64,000 nt of DNA from JBLMYQ01 sp050258375 (lineage in GTDB: Bacteria; Bacillota; Clostridia; Acetivibrionales; UBA4821). This document shows, in pieces, positions 16,386 to 25,563 of the stretch (position 1 is its first letter; each line of letters opens with the position of its first letter). Where the stretch lies: NCBI GenBank assembly GCA_050258375.1, contig JBLMYQ010000082.1, positions 43,977 through 107,976 on the forward strand, written 5' to 3'. The position numbers and the translations under genes were made by a program. The notes under the pieces were generated by a model that had not been told where the DNA came from, made no database searches, and saw only the letters and a program-made list of their open reading frames with translations.

Positions 16386-17768
16386 TTATATTTTCTTCAC
16401 CTTAGCCCCTTGTGCCGTATCCTCAATCACATATCCCATTTCCTTTATTCTATCTCTTAATTCATCAGACAGCTTCCACTCTTTATTTTCCCTGGCGTTT
16501 TGACGCTGCTCCACCAATTCCTGTACTTCAGCCGGAATCTCTTCTCCCTTTTTTTCAACAACCTTATCCAACTCAAGCGCAAGAACCCTATCAAAATCCA
16601 TCAGCAGCTTCGCAAAATCAGCAGACTTTCTGGAGTCCTTGATAATTTCCCAGACAACCGTCATAGCCTTTGGAATATTTAAATCATCATTTATTGCTTC
16701 TTTAAATTCATGTCTAAGATTTTCAAGCTCCTGTTGACTTATTTTTTCAATGCCATTTTTGTGAGCCAATACTCCCTCTCTTATCTTATCCAAGGAATTT
16801 TGCGCACCTTGCAAGCCCTCCCATGTAAAATTGAGCTTGTTCCTGTAATGTGCATTATAACTAAACAACCGGTATGCCACCGGCTCAAAGCCTTTTTCTT
16901 CCAAATCATCTATTGTGTATATATTCCCAAGACTCTTGGACATTTTCCCGCCATCAACAAGAATAAATTCATTATGCATCCAAAAAATTGCAGGATTTTT
17001 TCCGGTAAGCCCTTGTGATTGTGCAATTTCATTTTCGTGATGAATTGGAATATGATCAATTCCCCCTGTATGAATATCAAACTGTTCATCAAGGTATTTT
17101 TTGCTCATTGCAGAGCATTCGATATGCCATCCCGGATATCCCTGTCCCCACGGACTTGCCCACTGCATAATATGTTCCTTGGGTGCTTTTTTCCACAATG
17201 CAAAATCAGCCGGATTTTTTTTCTCATCATTGACTTCGACTCTGGCACCGGCTAATTGTTCTTCAATCGCTGCCCCAGATAACTTTCCATATTCTTTGAA
17301 CTTTGATATATCAAAATAAATCCCGTCACCAATTTCGTAAGCATATCCTTTTTCAACCAGCCCCTCAACAAATTCAATCATCTCCGGTATATGCTCTGTT
17401 GCCTTGCATACAACCTCAGGCTTTTGGATATTTAATCTTGCACAATCTCTCATAAATATCCCGGTATAATATTCTGCAATTTCCCACGGAGTTTTTTTCT
17501 GCTCCCTTGCAGTCTTGAGCATCTTGTCCTCGCCCTCATCAGCATCAGAACGCAAATGTCCAACATCAGTTATATTCATAACATGCTTTAAATCATACCG
17601 ATTATATTGCAGCATTCTTCTTAATGTATCAGCAAATATGTAAGCCCTTAGATTCCCTATATGTGCGAACATATAAACCGTAGGTCCGCATGAATAGATA
17701 CGGACTTGATTGCCCTTCAAAGGCTTAAATTCTTCTTTTTGTTTTGTGAGTGTATTATATAATTTCAT
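16386..17768 (-). CDS. cysS: Cysteinyl-tRNA synthetase
   Basis: 460 residues, class I. HIGH-type motif AHIGNLRAY near residue 35 and KMSKS in GGKMSKSLGN. Zn-binding residues include the N-terminal CGPT and the GWHIECSAM region. It charges tRNA-Cys. It lies 20 nt downstream of cysE, forming the cysE-cysS pair common in Firmicutes. No T-box was found in front of the pair. Confidence 0.97.
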   Translation of the reverse strand: MKLYNTLTKQKEEFKPLKGNQVRIYSCGPTVYMFAHIGNLRAYIFADTLRRMLQYNRYDLKHVMNITDVGHLRSDADEGEDKMLKTAREQKKTPWEIAEYYTGIFMRDCARLNIQKPEVVCKATEHIPEMIEFVEGLVEKGYAYEIGDGIYFDISKFKEYGKLSGAAIEEQLAGARVEVNDEKKNPADFALWKKAPKEHIMQWASPWGQGYPGWHIECSAMSKKYLDEQFDIHTGGIDHIPIHHENEIAQSQGLTGKNPAIFWMHNEFILVDGGKMSKSLGNIYTIDDLEEKGFEPVAYRLFSYNAHYRNKLNFTWEGLQGAQNSLDKIREGVLAHKNGIEKISQQELENLRHEFKEAINDDLNIPKAMTVVWEIIKDSRKSADFAKLLMDFDRVLALELDKVVEKKGEEIPAEVQELVEQRQNARENKEWKLSDELRDRIKEMGYVIEDTAQGAKVKKI

Positions 17769-17788
17769 ATCTATCTCTCCCTTTCAAG

Positions 17789-18550
17789 CTAATCATTTGG
17801 ATTAAAGTGCAAATCCTTATTACACGACGGACAGCCTGTACAATCCTGTGGACAATCAATATTCAAATCACTCAGCATTTCTTTACAGATTTCCTTAGCC
17901 GGCTTTTCATCCTTATCTATCACCAAATTTATTGTGACCTTTTCATCAGTTTCGCTGGTATATACATTAACCTTTCTATCTTTGACATTCAAATCAAATT
18001 TATCAGTTGAAACAACAAAATGTTGACATTTTAAACAATCAAACTCTAATGATTTCTTAACATTTTTCCCCTTCCAGACACCTACAACAGTTGTATTAGG
18101 AGGCACTTCTGCAAGAACCACAGCATTTGCTCCAACCTTTGCATTGTCTCCAACCTTAAATGGTCCTAAAACCTTTGCTCCGGTACTAATTAATACATTG
18201 TTCCCAATTGTCGGATGTCTCTTTCCTTTATCTTTTCCTGTTCCGCCAAGGGTTGCTCCCTGATATATGGTTACATTATCACCAATTTCAGTTGTTTCTC
18301 CAATAACAACTCCCATTCCATGATCTATAAATAAATTTTTCCCAATTTTTGCTCCCGGATGAATCTCTATTCCTGTAAAGAATCGCGCAAGCTGTGAAAT
18401 CAATCTGGCAATAAAGAAAAATTTAATTTTGTAAAAGAAATGTGCTGCTCTATGTAAAATAACCGCATGAAAGCCCGGATACAGAAGAATTACTTCAAGT
18501 ACATTCCTGGCCGCAGGGTCCCTTTCTTTAATACCTTTTATAATTCCCAT
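17789..18550 (-). CDS. cysE: Serine O-acetyltransferase with Cys-rich C-terminal tail
   Basis: 253 residues. The left-handed beta-helix of hexapeptide repeats (about 60-165) contains IDHGMGVVIGETTEIGDNV and GGTGKDKGKRHPTIG, diagnostic for CysE. It makes O-acetylserine for cysteine synthesis. After the catalytic domain there is an extra ~70 residue tail with CLKC near 189-192 and a final cluster DCPQDCTGCPSCNKD, which looks like a metal or Fe-S site and is absent from textbook CysE. A strong GAAGGAGG RBS precedes ATG 18550. Confidence 0.95.
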   Translation of the reverse strand: MGIIKGIKERDPAARNVLEVILLYPGFHAVILHRAAHFFYKIKFFFIARLISQLARFFTGIEIHPGAKIGKNLFIDHGMGVVIGETTEIGDNVTIYQGATLGGTGKDKGKRHPTIGNNVLISTGAKVLGPFKVGDNAKVGANAVVLAEVPPNTTVVGVWKGKNVKKSLEFDCLKCQHFVVSTDKFDLNVKDRKVNVYTSETDEKVTINLVIDKDEKPAKEICKEMLSDLNIDCPQDCTGCPSCNKDLHFNPND

Positions 18551-18565
18551 AATTTGGCCTCCTTC

Positions 18566-18612
18566 TAACCCTCATCCCCAATCCCCTTCCCCCACGACAT
18601 TGGTGGAAGGAG
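18566..18612. repeat. Pyrimidine/purine palindromic intergenic repeat
   Basis: ACCCTCATCCCCAATCCCC, then CCTTCCCCCA and TGGTGGAAGG arms. Member of the dispersed family. The remaining 18613-18725 spacer shows a CGCAGCAATGCG palindrome but no T-box or gene. Confidence 0.5.
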
Positions 18613-18725
18613 TGCATCAGATTAATTGTAAACTATCTATCCTAAAATTTCACATTTCTCCCTGTGAAAGTGTCAGAAGCAAGCAGTGTAAGGAAGCAAC
18701 GCAGCAATGCGAGCTTATCACGTTA

Positions 18726-19793
18726 TCACACTATAGTACCGCCGCCGACTACTATATCCCCCTGATAAAACACCACTGCCTGACCTGGCGTAACAGCTCT
18801 TTGCTTCTGTTCGAACTTAACTTTGATTTGCCCGTTAGATAACGGGCTTATACAGGCTTTTGCCTCTTTTGCGGAATATCTAATCTTTGCAGTAAGTTTC
18901 ATCTCTGTTTCCAGCTTTTCAAAAGGAATCAGATTTACATCTCCTGCAATTAGTTCATCTGTGAATATTTCGTTCTCATCCCCCAAAACTACTTGGTTTT
19001 TAGCTGTATCAATTGCTGTTACAAACACAGGCTTTCCAAGCGCAACTCCCAATCCTTTTCTTTGTCCTATTGTATAATGGACTATTCCTTTATGCCTGCC
19101 CAGTACTTTCCCATTAGTATCCACAAAGCTTCCAGGCTTTGAAATTCCAGTCTGCCTACTCTCTATATAATATCCATAATCACCATCAACAAAACATATT
19201 TCCTGACTTTCAGGCTTATTAGCAACCTTGAGTCCCAGCTCCTCGGCAATTTTTCTTACCTCGTCCTTTTTTTCAAAATCCCCTAAAGGAAATAGTGTAT
19301 GCTCAATCTGCTGCTGTGTCATACCATATAATACATAAGTCTGATCTTTTAAAACAGCTTGCGACCTTTTCAAAAGCCATCTTCCCGTTTCTCCGCACAA
19401 TTCCGTTTTAGCATAGTGCCCTGTTGCTATATAATCAATTCCCATTGCTTGTGCTTTTTTAAGAAACAAATCAAACTTTATATGCTTATTACATGCAATA
19501 CACGGATTCGGAGTATGCCCTAAAGTATATTCCCGGATAAAATAGTTGATTACATTTGTTTGAAATTCTTCTTTAAAATTGAAAACGTAATGAGGAATTC
19601 CAATAATGTCAGCAACCCTCTTGGCATCATTAACCGCATCTAATGAGCAACACATAGAGTCTGTGACTTGCCCTTCTTCATCCCACAGCTTCATTGTTAC
19701 ACCAATAACATCATAACCATTTTGTACCAAAAGAGCGGCTGCCACCGAACTATCTACGCCACCGCTCATTCCAATCATAACACTCTTTTTCAA
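18726..19793 (-). CDS. mnmA: tRNA-specific 2-thiouridylase
   Basis: 355 residues. The PP-loop SGGVDSS (10-16) adenylates U34 of Lys, Glu and Gln tRNAs. Catalytic cysteines are in NPCIACN (C101) and ESQEICF. The start is TTG at 19793 after GAGGA (10 nt). It lies directly downstream of iscS-iscU, so sulfur donor, scaffold and a sulfur-using tRNA enzyme form one cluster. Confidence 0.96.
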   Translation of the reverse strand: MKKSVMIGMSGGVDSSVAAALLVQNGYDVIGVTMKLWDEEGQVTDSMCCSLDAVNDAKRVADIIGIPHYVFNFKEEFQTNVINYFIREYTLGHTPNPCIACNKHIKFDLFLKKAQAMGIDYIATGHYAKTELCGETGRWLLKRSQAVLKDQTYVLYGMTQQQIEHTLFPLGDFEKKDEVRKIAEELGLKVANKPESQEICFVDGDYGYYIESRQTGISKPGSFVDTNGKVLGRHKGIVHYTIGQRKGLGVALGKPVFVTAIDTAKNQVVLGDENEIFTDELIAGDVNLIPFEKLETEMKLTAKIRYSAKEAKACISPLSNGQIKVKFEQKQRAVTPGQAVVFYQGDIVVGGGTIV

Positions 19794-19896
19794 TATAACA
19801 CATTCCTCTTTTTATAATTAATTCTTTAAAATCCAGTCGAGCCAATGTCTCTCCCCTACAACCTTACATATATGTCTTTGCGGCTTTAACTGTCAA

Positions 19897-20334
19897 TTAT
19901 TCACATCCTTCATCATCGCAATGGCACTTGTTACAGCATCCTGTACAACCAGCTTCTAAAGGCTTGCGTCCAGTTTTAACCAAGTAATCATCTACTGCAG
20001 TTTTTATTGCTTCTTCAGCAAGATTTGAACAATGCATTTTAACCGGAGGTAGTCCGTCTAATGCCTCAGCAACAGCCTGATTGGTAAGCTTTAAAGCCTC
20101 TTCGATGGTTTTGCCTTTAACAAGCTCAGTAGCCATACTGCTTGTAGCAACCGCAGCAGCGCAGCCAAAGGTTTTGAACTTTGCATCAACAATTACATCA
20201 TTCTCTATTTTAAGATACATCTTCATTATATCTCCACATTTAGCATTGCCAACTTCACCTATTCCATCAGCATTTTCGATTTCTCCAACATTTTTAGGAT
20301 TCATAAAATTTTGCATAACCTTATCACTGTACAT
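19897..20334 (-). CDS. iscU: Iron-sulfur cluster scaffold IscU/NifU-N type, Cys-rich tail
   Basis: About 145 residues. The three ligand cysteines lie in NAKCGD, TFGCAAA and KMHCSNL. It builds [2Fe-2S]/[4Fe-4S] clusters with sulfur from the upstream desulfurase. The C-terminus carries an additional cluster CTGCCNKCHCDDEGCE with seven cysteines, seen in some clostridial homologues. The start is ATG 20334 with AAGAGGTG; a GTG at 20343 is part of the RBS. The start overlaps the end of iscS by 11 nt. Confidence 0.95.
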   Translation of the reverse strand: MYSDKVMQNFMNPKNVGEIENADGIGEVGNAKCGDIMKMYLKIENDVIVDAKFKTFGCAAAVATSSMATELVKGKTIEEALKLTNQAVAEALDGLPPVKMHCSNLAEEAIKTAVDDYLVKTGRKPLEAGCTGCCNKCHCDDEGCE

Positions 20335-21514
20335 TTTTTTCACCTCTTAATATTTTTTCGTATAATGGAGACATCTCGCGCAATCTTTGAACAATTGGCG
20401 GAATTACTTCTAAAACATAATTTATATCTTCTTCGGTATTTTCTTCACCCAAAGTAAGTCTAAGTGAACCATGTGCTATTTCATGCGTTAATCCAATCGC
20501 CAAGAGCACATGTGAAGGGTCAAGTGAGCCTGATGAGCATGCAGAACCGCTTGAGCCTGCAATTCCTTTCATATCAAGCATCAAAAGCAAAGATTCACCT
20601 TCAATGAATTCAAAAGAAAAGTTTGCATTACCTGGAAGCCTTTTTTCCGGATGCCCATTTAGTCTGACAAACGGAACCTTTTCTACTATCCCATCTATAA
20701 GAGCCTTTCTTAATTTAAGAAGCCTGGAGTTGTAATTTTCTAAGTTGTTTGAAGCAATTTCAATTGCTTTTCCCAAGCCCACTATTCCTGCTACATTTTC
20801 AGTGCTTGCCCTTCTTCCTCTTTCCTGACCTCCGCCTTGAATGAAAGATGAAATCTTGACACTCTTTTTAATATACAAAACTCCTACACCCTTCGGACCA
20901 TAAAACTTATGAGCTGAAAGAGAAAGCAAATCTATCTTCAAATCTTCAACATCTATTTTCACATTGCCTATTGCCTGAACTGCATCAGTATGAAAATAAA
21001 TACCTTTTTCTCTTGCAATCCTTCCTATTTCTTCTATAGGCTGAATTGTTCCTATCTCATTATTTGCAAACATAATTGAAATAAGAATGGTTTCAGGTCT
21101 TATCGCATTTTTTAGATTATCAAGTGAAATTAACCCATCAGAATTTACAGGGAGATAAGTAACCTCGAATCCATCATTTTCAAGATATTTGCATGTATTT
21201 AGAACTGCATGGTGTTCTATTGCAGAGGTTATAATATGATTGCCCTTGGATTTATTTGCATAAGCGACTCCTTTAATTGCCCAGTTATCAGCCTCGCTTC
21301 CACCTGAAGTAAAATATATTTCGCTTGGGTTTGCTCCAAGTGCTTTTGCTGTTTTTTCCCTGGCCTCTTCAACAGCTTTTTTGCTTTCTCTACCAATTGA
21401 ATAAACGGAAGAAGGATTCCCGAATTTTTCACTAAAGTAGGGAATCATGGCTTCCACAACTTCCTTTTTAACAGGCGTTGTTGCTGAATGATCAATGTAT
21501 ATCAATTTATCCAC
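20324..21514 (-). CDS. iscS: Cysteine desulfurase (NifS/IscS)
   Basis: About 396 residues, PLP-dependent. It releases sulfur from cysteine as persulfide for IscU and MnmA. PLP lysine in LSAHKFYGPKG; active-site cysteine in SGSACSSGS. An ATG at 21523 abuts AAGGAG with no spacing; GTG 21514, 9 nt from the RBS, gives the family-standard start DKLIYIDHSATTPV and is preferred. No Rrf2/IscR regulator gene precedes it. Confidence 0.96.
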   Translation of the reverse strand: MDKLIYIDHSATTPVKKEVVEAMIPYFSEKFGNPSSVYSIGRESKKAVEEAREKTAKALGANPSEIYFTSGGSEADNWAIKGVAYANKSKGNHIITSAIEHHAVLNTCKYLENDGFEVTYLPVNSDGLISLDNLKNAIRPETILISIMFANNEIGTIQPIEEIGRIAREKGIYFHTDAVQAIGNVKIDVEDLKIDLLSLSAHKFYGPKGVGVLYIKKSVKISSFIQGGGQERGRRASTENVAGIVGLGKAIEIASNNLENYNSRLLKLRKALIDGIVEKVPFVRLNGHPEKRLPGNANFSFEFIEGESLLLMLDMKGIAGSSGSACSSGSLDPSHVLLAIGLTHEIAHGSLRLTLGEENTEEDINYVLEVIPPIVQRLREMSPLYEKILRGEKNVQ

Positions 21515-21584
21515 TAATATCATCTCCTTACCAGAAACGTTATAAGCATTTTTCAGATCTTTTATTCTGTTTTTTACTCGATTG

Positions 21585-21634
21585 CCTTCTCATTTCCCCT
21601 CTATCTCGAGAGATGGGACTAAGAGGTGAGTTGT
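21585..21634. repeat. Palindromic intergenic repeat between aroB and iscS
   Basis: CCCCTCTATCTCGAGAGATGGG, split as arms CCCCTCTATCTC and GAGATGGG, then AGAGGTGAGTTG. The ending GGTGAGTT matches the family consensus. Confidence 0.55.
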
Positions 21635-21671
21635 ACAAAAAACTATCACTTTGACATTTTTTTGTCAATGC

Positions 21672-22748
21672 TTACAAAATATCTTGTAAGGCTTCTTTGA
21701 TAGTATTTTCATCAATATTTGATGTTATTCGCACTTCTCCGATTTTTACTGGAACAATGTAGTTAATCCTACCTTTTTTAACTTTTTTATCTAATTGCAT
21801 TAAAGAATATATATCTTCTGAATCAAGTCCTTTATGTATCACCGGAAGCTTTAACTTCTGAAGAAGCTTTATTATACGGTTGAAATCGCTTAAGGATAAC
21901 AAACCCATTCTGACTGCCATATTAGATATTGCAACCATCCCTATCGAAACACATTCACCATGTAGCATTGAAAAATCGGATTCGCTCTCAATAGCATGTC
22001 CTATTGTATGTCCAAAATTAAGAATCTCTCGTAAACCTGTTTCTCTTTCATCAATTGAAACAATTTCAGCTTTTATTTTACAGTTTCTCTCAATTACAGT
22101 TGAAAGAACCTCAGTATTCCTCTCACATAATGCTTCGATATTATTTTCAAGATATTCAAACAGTATTTCATCCTTAATTATTGCATGCTTAACTATTTCA
22201 CCAAATCCCGAAAAATATTCTCTTTCGGGCAAAGTTTTCAACGCACCAGTATTAATATACACACATTTTGGCTGATAAAATGAACCGATTATATTCTTAA
22301 CTCCTTCGAAATCTACTCCAACCTTGCCACCAATACTGCTGTCGCATTGTGCTAAAACACTTGTTGGAACCTGTATAAAGTTTAGTCCTCTCATATAGGT
22401 AGCCGCTGCAAAGCCCGCCATATCACCAGCAACACCACCCCCAAGTGCTATGATAGCATCTCCACGTTCAAATTTGTTTTTGAGGCATGCTTTATAAATT
22501 TCATTCACAGTTTCAATGTTCTTACTGCTTTCACCAGCAGGAAAAACATGTTTGAAGGGTACAGCACCAACCTTTTCAATTTCCTTAAAGCATTCAGCAG
22601 AAAATATCTTATCAACATTCGAATCAGCGACAACCATTATCTTATAGCTTTTATATGGAGCTAGAGCATATTCTGCAAGATTGGCAAAGCTACCATGTAT
22701 ATATATATCATAACTTCGTTCAGCAATTGGCACATGTACTTTTAGCAT
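21672..22748 (-). CDS. aroB: 3-dehydroquinate synthase
   Basis: About 358 residues. It converts DAHP to 3-dehydroquinate in the shikimate pathway using NAD and a divalent metal. Landmarks are GGGVAGDMAGFAAATYMRG (NAD/phosphate binding), SSIGGKVGVD and the metal ligands in LNFGHTIGHAIE and MLHGECVSIGM. ATG 22748 has GGAG at 7 nt; the TTG at 22763 is upstream of the RBS. It appears monocistronic, with an AT-rich divergent promoter region at 22749-22990. Confidence 0.97.
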   Translation of the reverse strand: MLKVHVPIAERSYDIYIHGSFANLAEYALAPYKSYKIMVVADSNVDKIFSAECFKEIEKVGAVPFKHVFPAGESSKNIETVNEIYKACLKNKFERGDAIIALGGGVAGDMAGFAAATYMRGLNFIQVPTSVLAQCDSSIGGKVGVDFEGVKNIIGSFYQPKCVYINTGALKTLPEREYFSGFGEIVKHAIIKDEILFEYLENNIEALCERNTEVLSTVIERNCKIKAEIVSIDERETGLREILNFGHTIGHAIESESDFSMLHGECVSIGMVAISNMAVRMGLLSLSDFNRIIKLLQKLKLPVIHKGLDSEDIYSLMQLDKKVKKGRINYIVPVKIGEVRITSNIDENTIKEALQDIL

Positions 22749-23030
22749 AAAATTACTCCTCAATTTTGATATTGCTATTATACTTTATAAATTTCTCTAA
22801 ATAAAGAAAAATTACCATTAAATATTTATTTCTATTTTCCTATCTTTGTATAAATTCATTAGAAAATGGAAGATATGTATTTGTATATGATAGATAAACT
22901 ATAATAATAGCTTAATTCACGAATATAAAATACATAATTTTAGTGATATAATTTTAAAGAATATACCATTTTATTTATAAGCATCTTATGCTTAACGCCT
23001 CTGTTTTTTTATACAGGCAGGTTATTAGTA

Positions 23031-23094
23031 GGATTTAAGCAAATTCAACCGTATTTTGCTATGTAGTACACTCAACTGAGTGCAGTAAAAATCC
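23031..23094 (+). ncRNA. Candidate three-way-junction leader RNA
   Basis: Visible pairings: P1 GGATTT (23031-23036) with AAATCC (23089-23094); P2 AGCAAA (23038-23043) with TTTGCT (23055-23060); P3 CACTCA (23069-23074) with TGAGTG (23077-23082). It lies 44 nt upstream of the 23138 gene on the same strand and is preceded by a GCCT/AGGC hairpin (22997-23018). It matches no riboswitch class I can recall. Regulation is inference. Confidence 0.4.
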
Positions 23095-23137
23095 GTTTGA
23101 GAGCATGTGGCTCGGCGGGAAGGAAAGGAAGATAAAT

Positions 23138-23740
23138 ATGAGAATTTGGAAAGAATCTTCTGGTTGTAATGAATATCAATTTTTCGTTTTAATTGAGTCT
23201 TTTTTGAAATTTGCTTGCTCTCACGACCACATTATTCATGAATACTCTGTCCCTATAAGTCCGGATGCACTATCTACGTATATAGTGGAAAGGATTGCCG
23301 CCCAACAAATATCCCCTTCGCACATACAATTAAAAGATATCGCCCTCTATGGAACGGCAAAGACTCCCAACAGAATTTACTCTCCGGAAACACAGGACAA
23401 CCTCTTTCTTCCGAATTTAACTATAACTAAGAGTAAAATCATCAGCAGTCATATAATTAAGGCTGCACCCGGAATAAACACAGATGCAGTTGTAGTCGGG
23501 GGGAAAGCACGGATTATAAAATGCTACAATGCAGAATGTGTTGTGGCACAGCAACCTGAAGACAGAACCTCCACCTCCGGAGGGACTACTACAAGCGAAG
23601 CACTTGTAACACTTTATGGACCCCAAAGCTATGTCCTTTTAGCCTCACGCTATGAAAAAGTTGAAATAACTCCGCAGGGAGTGATTGAGACCTATATTGA
23701 TTTTTCGGAAGGAGATAAACTGCTAGGCTTGTCACTCTGA
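23138..23740 (+). CDS. Orphan protein, 200 aa
   Basis: Not recognised. ATG 23138 is preceded by GGAAGGAAAGGAAG; an earlier in-frame ATG at 23105 lacks an RBS. It has no signal peptide and no membrane helix. The N-terminal ~75 residues look helical with CSHDHIIHEYSVP. The C-terminal part is rich in strands (IIKCYNAECVVAQQ, SYVLLASRYEKVEIT, GVIETYIDF), separated by a Thr/Ser/Gly linker (RTSTSGGTTTSE). It stands alone between divergent aroB and the convergent radical SAM gene, behind a structured leader candidate, and is followed by a bidirectional terminator. Confidence 0.75.
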   Translation: MRIWKESSGCNEYQFFVLIESFLKFACSHDHIIHEYSVPISPDALSTYIVERIAAQQISPSHIQLKDIALYGTAKTPNRIYSPETQDNLFLPNLTITKSKIISSHIIKAAPGINTDAVVVGGKARIIKCYNAECVVAQQPEDRTSTSGGTTTSEALVTLYGPQSYVLLASRYEKVEITPQGVIETYIDFSEGDKLLGLSL

Positions 23741-23760
23741 AATCAATAATGGCATCAAAA

Positions 23761-23794
23761 AATTAGGGGCAAGCCAATGGCTTGCCCCTAATTT
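23761..23794. terminator. Bidirectional terminator, perfect 15-bp-arm palindrome
   Basis: AATTAGGGGCAAGCC pairs with GGCTTGCCCCTAATT, with A/T runs outside on both sides. It separates the convergent 23138 gene and the radical SAM gene. The GC core resembles the GGGCGAGCC repeat at 25484, suggesting a mobile palindrome recruited as terminator. Confidence 0.8.
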
Positions 23795-23814
23795 CAGATA
23801 TTCTTTTTTATTTA

Positions 23815-25377
23815 TTAACACTCCAAATTATCATAGGCTGGCTTTTGTGTCATTTCCTCAATATACATATTTATGTTTTCTATAGAAACCATTTCTTTGG
23901 TAATCTTAAAAAAGTGCTGCCCCATTATTGCAATTCTTACCGCTTCATTAAAAAGCTTTGGCTTTAGTATAAGTACTTTTAAAAGAAACTTTGAATAATA
24001 AATTCCATAGGATGAAAGTGCCTGTCTGAACAAAGACATAACCAAGGCTCTTAGTTCCTTTAATTTTACAGGCTTATATGCAACCTTTTTAACAGGGAGA
24101 TTTTTCAAAAGCTCCCATGCTCTATCAAAATAGTTTTTAGGTAAATAAATAGCAGAAAGAACCTTTTTATAACCTTCAATAAGCCCCTTATAATCCATTT
24201 TAGGAATAAAATTCAACTGTAAATCATGAGTATTGTTTCCACTCGACTCTTTTATAATTCTTCCTTCTGACTTGAGCCTTTTATAGAGCTTAGTATTAGG
24301 TAGTGCATTTAGTAAGCCTACCATTGCCATTGGTATTCCTGCTTTTTGAATAAAGTTTATTTGAAGATCAAATATATTTTTAGGATCATTGTCAAAACCC
24401 AGAATAAATCCTCCGCTTACCTCCATACCTTTTTTCTGAATAATCTTTATTGATTCAAGCAGGTCTTGTTTAATATTCTGACCTTTGTTTGCTTCAACCA
24501 GACATTCCTGAACCGGGGTTTCAATTCCTAGAAACACCATATCAAACCCTGCTTCAACCATTAGATCCATAAGTTCTTCTTCATTGGCGAGATTAACACT
24601 TGCTTCTGTGAAGAATGTAAATGGATATTCTCGTTTTTTCTGCCACTTGGCAATCTCCGGCAGTAATTTTTTCACCTGAACTTTATTCCCTATAAAATTG
24701 TCATCTACAATAAATACCGAACCTCTAAACCCAGATTGATAAACTGTTTCCAATTCATTAATAAACTGCCATGGATTTTTAGCACGCGGAGTACGCCCAA
24801 ACATCTCAATAACATCACAAAAATCACAATTAAAAGGACATCCTCTTGAGAATTGAAGAATAGCTGAAACATATTTCTTTACATTTATTAAATCATATCT
24901 GGGTGGTGGTGTAAAAGTAATATCCGGCTTTGTTTCATCGCTATATATCTTTTTTGCACATCCCTTTTCAAAATCCTCTATAAATCTTTGAAGTGTGATT
25001 TCTCCTTCATTCAGCACAAAATAATCCACACCAGTAATGTTTTCATAGGATGAGGTTGGATATGGTCCTCCTGCTACAATTGGCTTTTTAAGTTTATTGC
25101 ATAATTTAACAACCTTTTGGAATGATTCTTTTTGAACAATCATTGCAGAAATAAAGATAAGCTCTGCATTTTGAATATCTTTTTCCCTAAGCTTGGTTAC
25201 ATTCATATCAATAAGCTTGATATCATAATTATCAGGCATTAAGCCTGCTATAGTAAGAAGCCCAAGCGGTGGAAATGGTGCTTTTCTCTTTATAAACGGG
25301 AGAGCATATTTAAAGCTCCAGTACGTTACAGGGATTTCAGGATAAACCATTAATACTTTTCTTTTTATTGTATTCAC
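23815..25377 (-). CDS. B12-binding radical SAM protein (DUF4070 type)
   Basis: 520 residues. N-terminal cobalamin-binding Rossmann-like domain (about 1-140, with PPLGLLTIAGLMP and VAGGPYPTS), then the radical SAM core with cluster motif SRGCPFNCDFC (C180, C184, C187), then a ~150 residue C-terminal DUF4070-like helical region. The layout resembles hopanoid-modifying HpnP/HpnR-class enzymes, but no hopanoid gene is near, so the substrate is unknown; a radical methylation or lipid modification is the likeliest chemistry. It is transcribed alone. Confidence 0.85.
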   Translation of the reverse strand: MNTIKRKVLMVYPEIPVTYWSFKYALPFIKRKAPFPPLGLLTIAGLMPDNYDIKLIDMNVTKLREKDIQNAELIFISAMIVQKESFQKVVKLCNKLKKPIVAGGPYPTSSYENITGVDYFVLNEGEITLQRFIEDFEKGCAKKIYSDETKPDITFTPPPRYDLINVKKYVSAILQFSRGCPFNCDFCDVIEMFGRTPRAKNPWQFINELETVYQSGFRGSVFIVDDNFIGNKVQVKKLLPEIAKWQKKREYPFTFFTEASVNLANEEELMDLMVEAGFDMVFLGIETPVQECLVEANKGQNIKQDLLESIKIIQKKGMEVSGGFILGFDNDPKNIFDLQINFIQKAGIPMAMVGLLNALPNTKLYKRLKSEGRIIKESSGNNTHDLQLNFIPKMDYKGLIEGYKKVLSAIYLPKNYFDRAWELLKNLPVKKVAYKPVKLKELRALVMSLFRQALSSYGIYYSKFLLKVLILKPKLFNEAVRIAIMGQHFFKITKEMVSIENINMYIEEMTQKPAYDNLEC

Positions 25378-25483
25378 CTTCGATTTCTATTTTTTACTTA
25401 TTTTAGCATATTGATTTCTTTACATAGTTTACTCTCTTAAAATAAGTATTACAACAAAATTTTATATTTTTTTAAAAAATTCA

Positions 25484-25563
25484 AGGGCGAGCCATTGGCC
25501 CGCCCCTACAATTCACCCTTCTAATTCTCCTCTATTGAAAAGAGAGGGACCAGGGGTGAGTTA
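25484..25563. repeat. Two adjacent palindromic repeats at the end of ileS
   Basis: The first is GGGCGAGCC...GGCCCGCCCC (25485-25506). The second runs from TTCACCC (25513) through CTCCTCTATT and AAGAGAGGGA to CAGGGGTGAGTTA, the last TTA being the ileS stop. This second unit is a clear member of the dispersed family and ends exactly at the stop codon. Confidence 0.65.

Noticed and set aside
18551..18725. Cysteine T-box upstream of cysE-cysS
   Set aside because: No GGTACCGCG-type T-box sequence or stem I motif is present.
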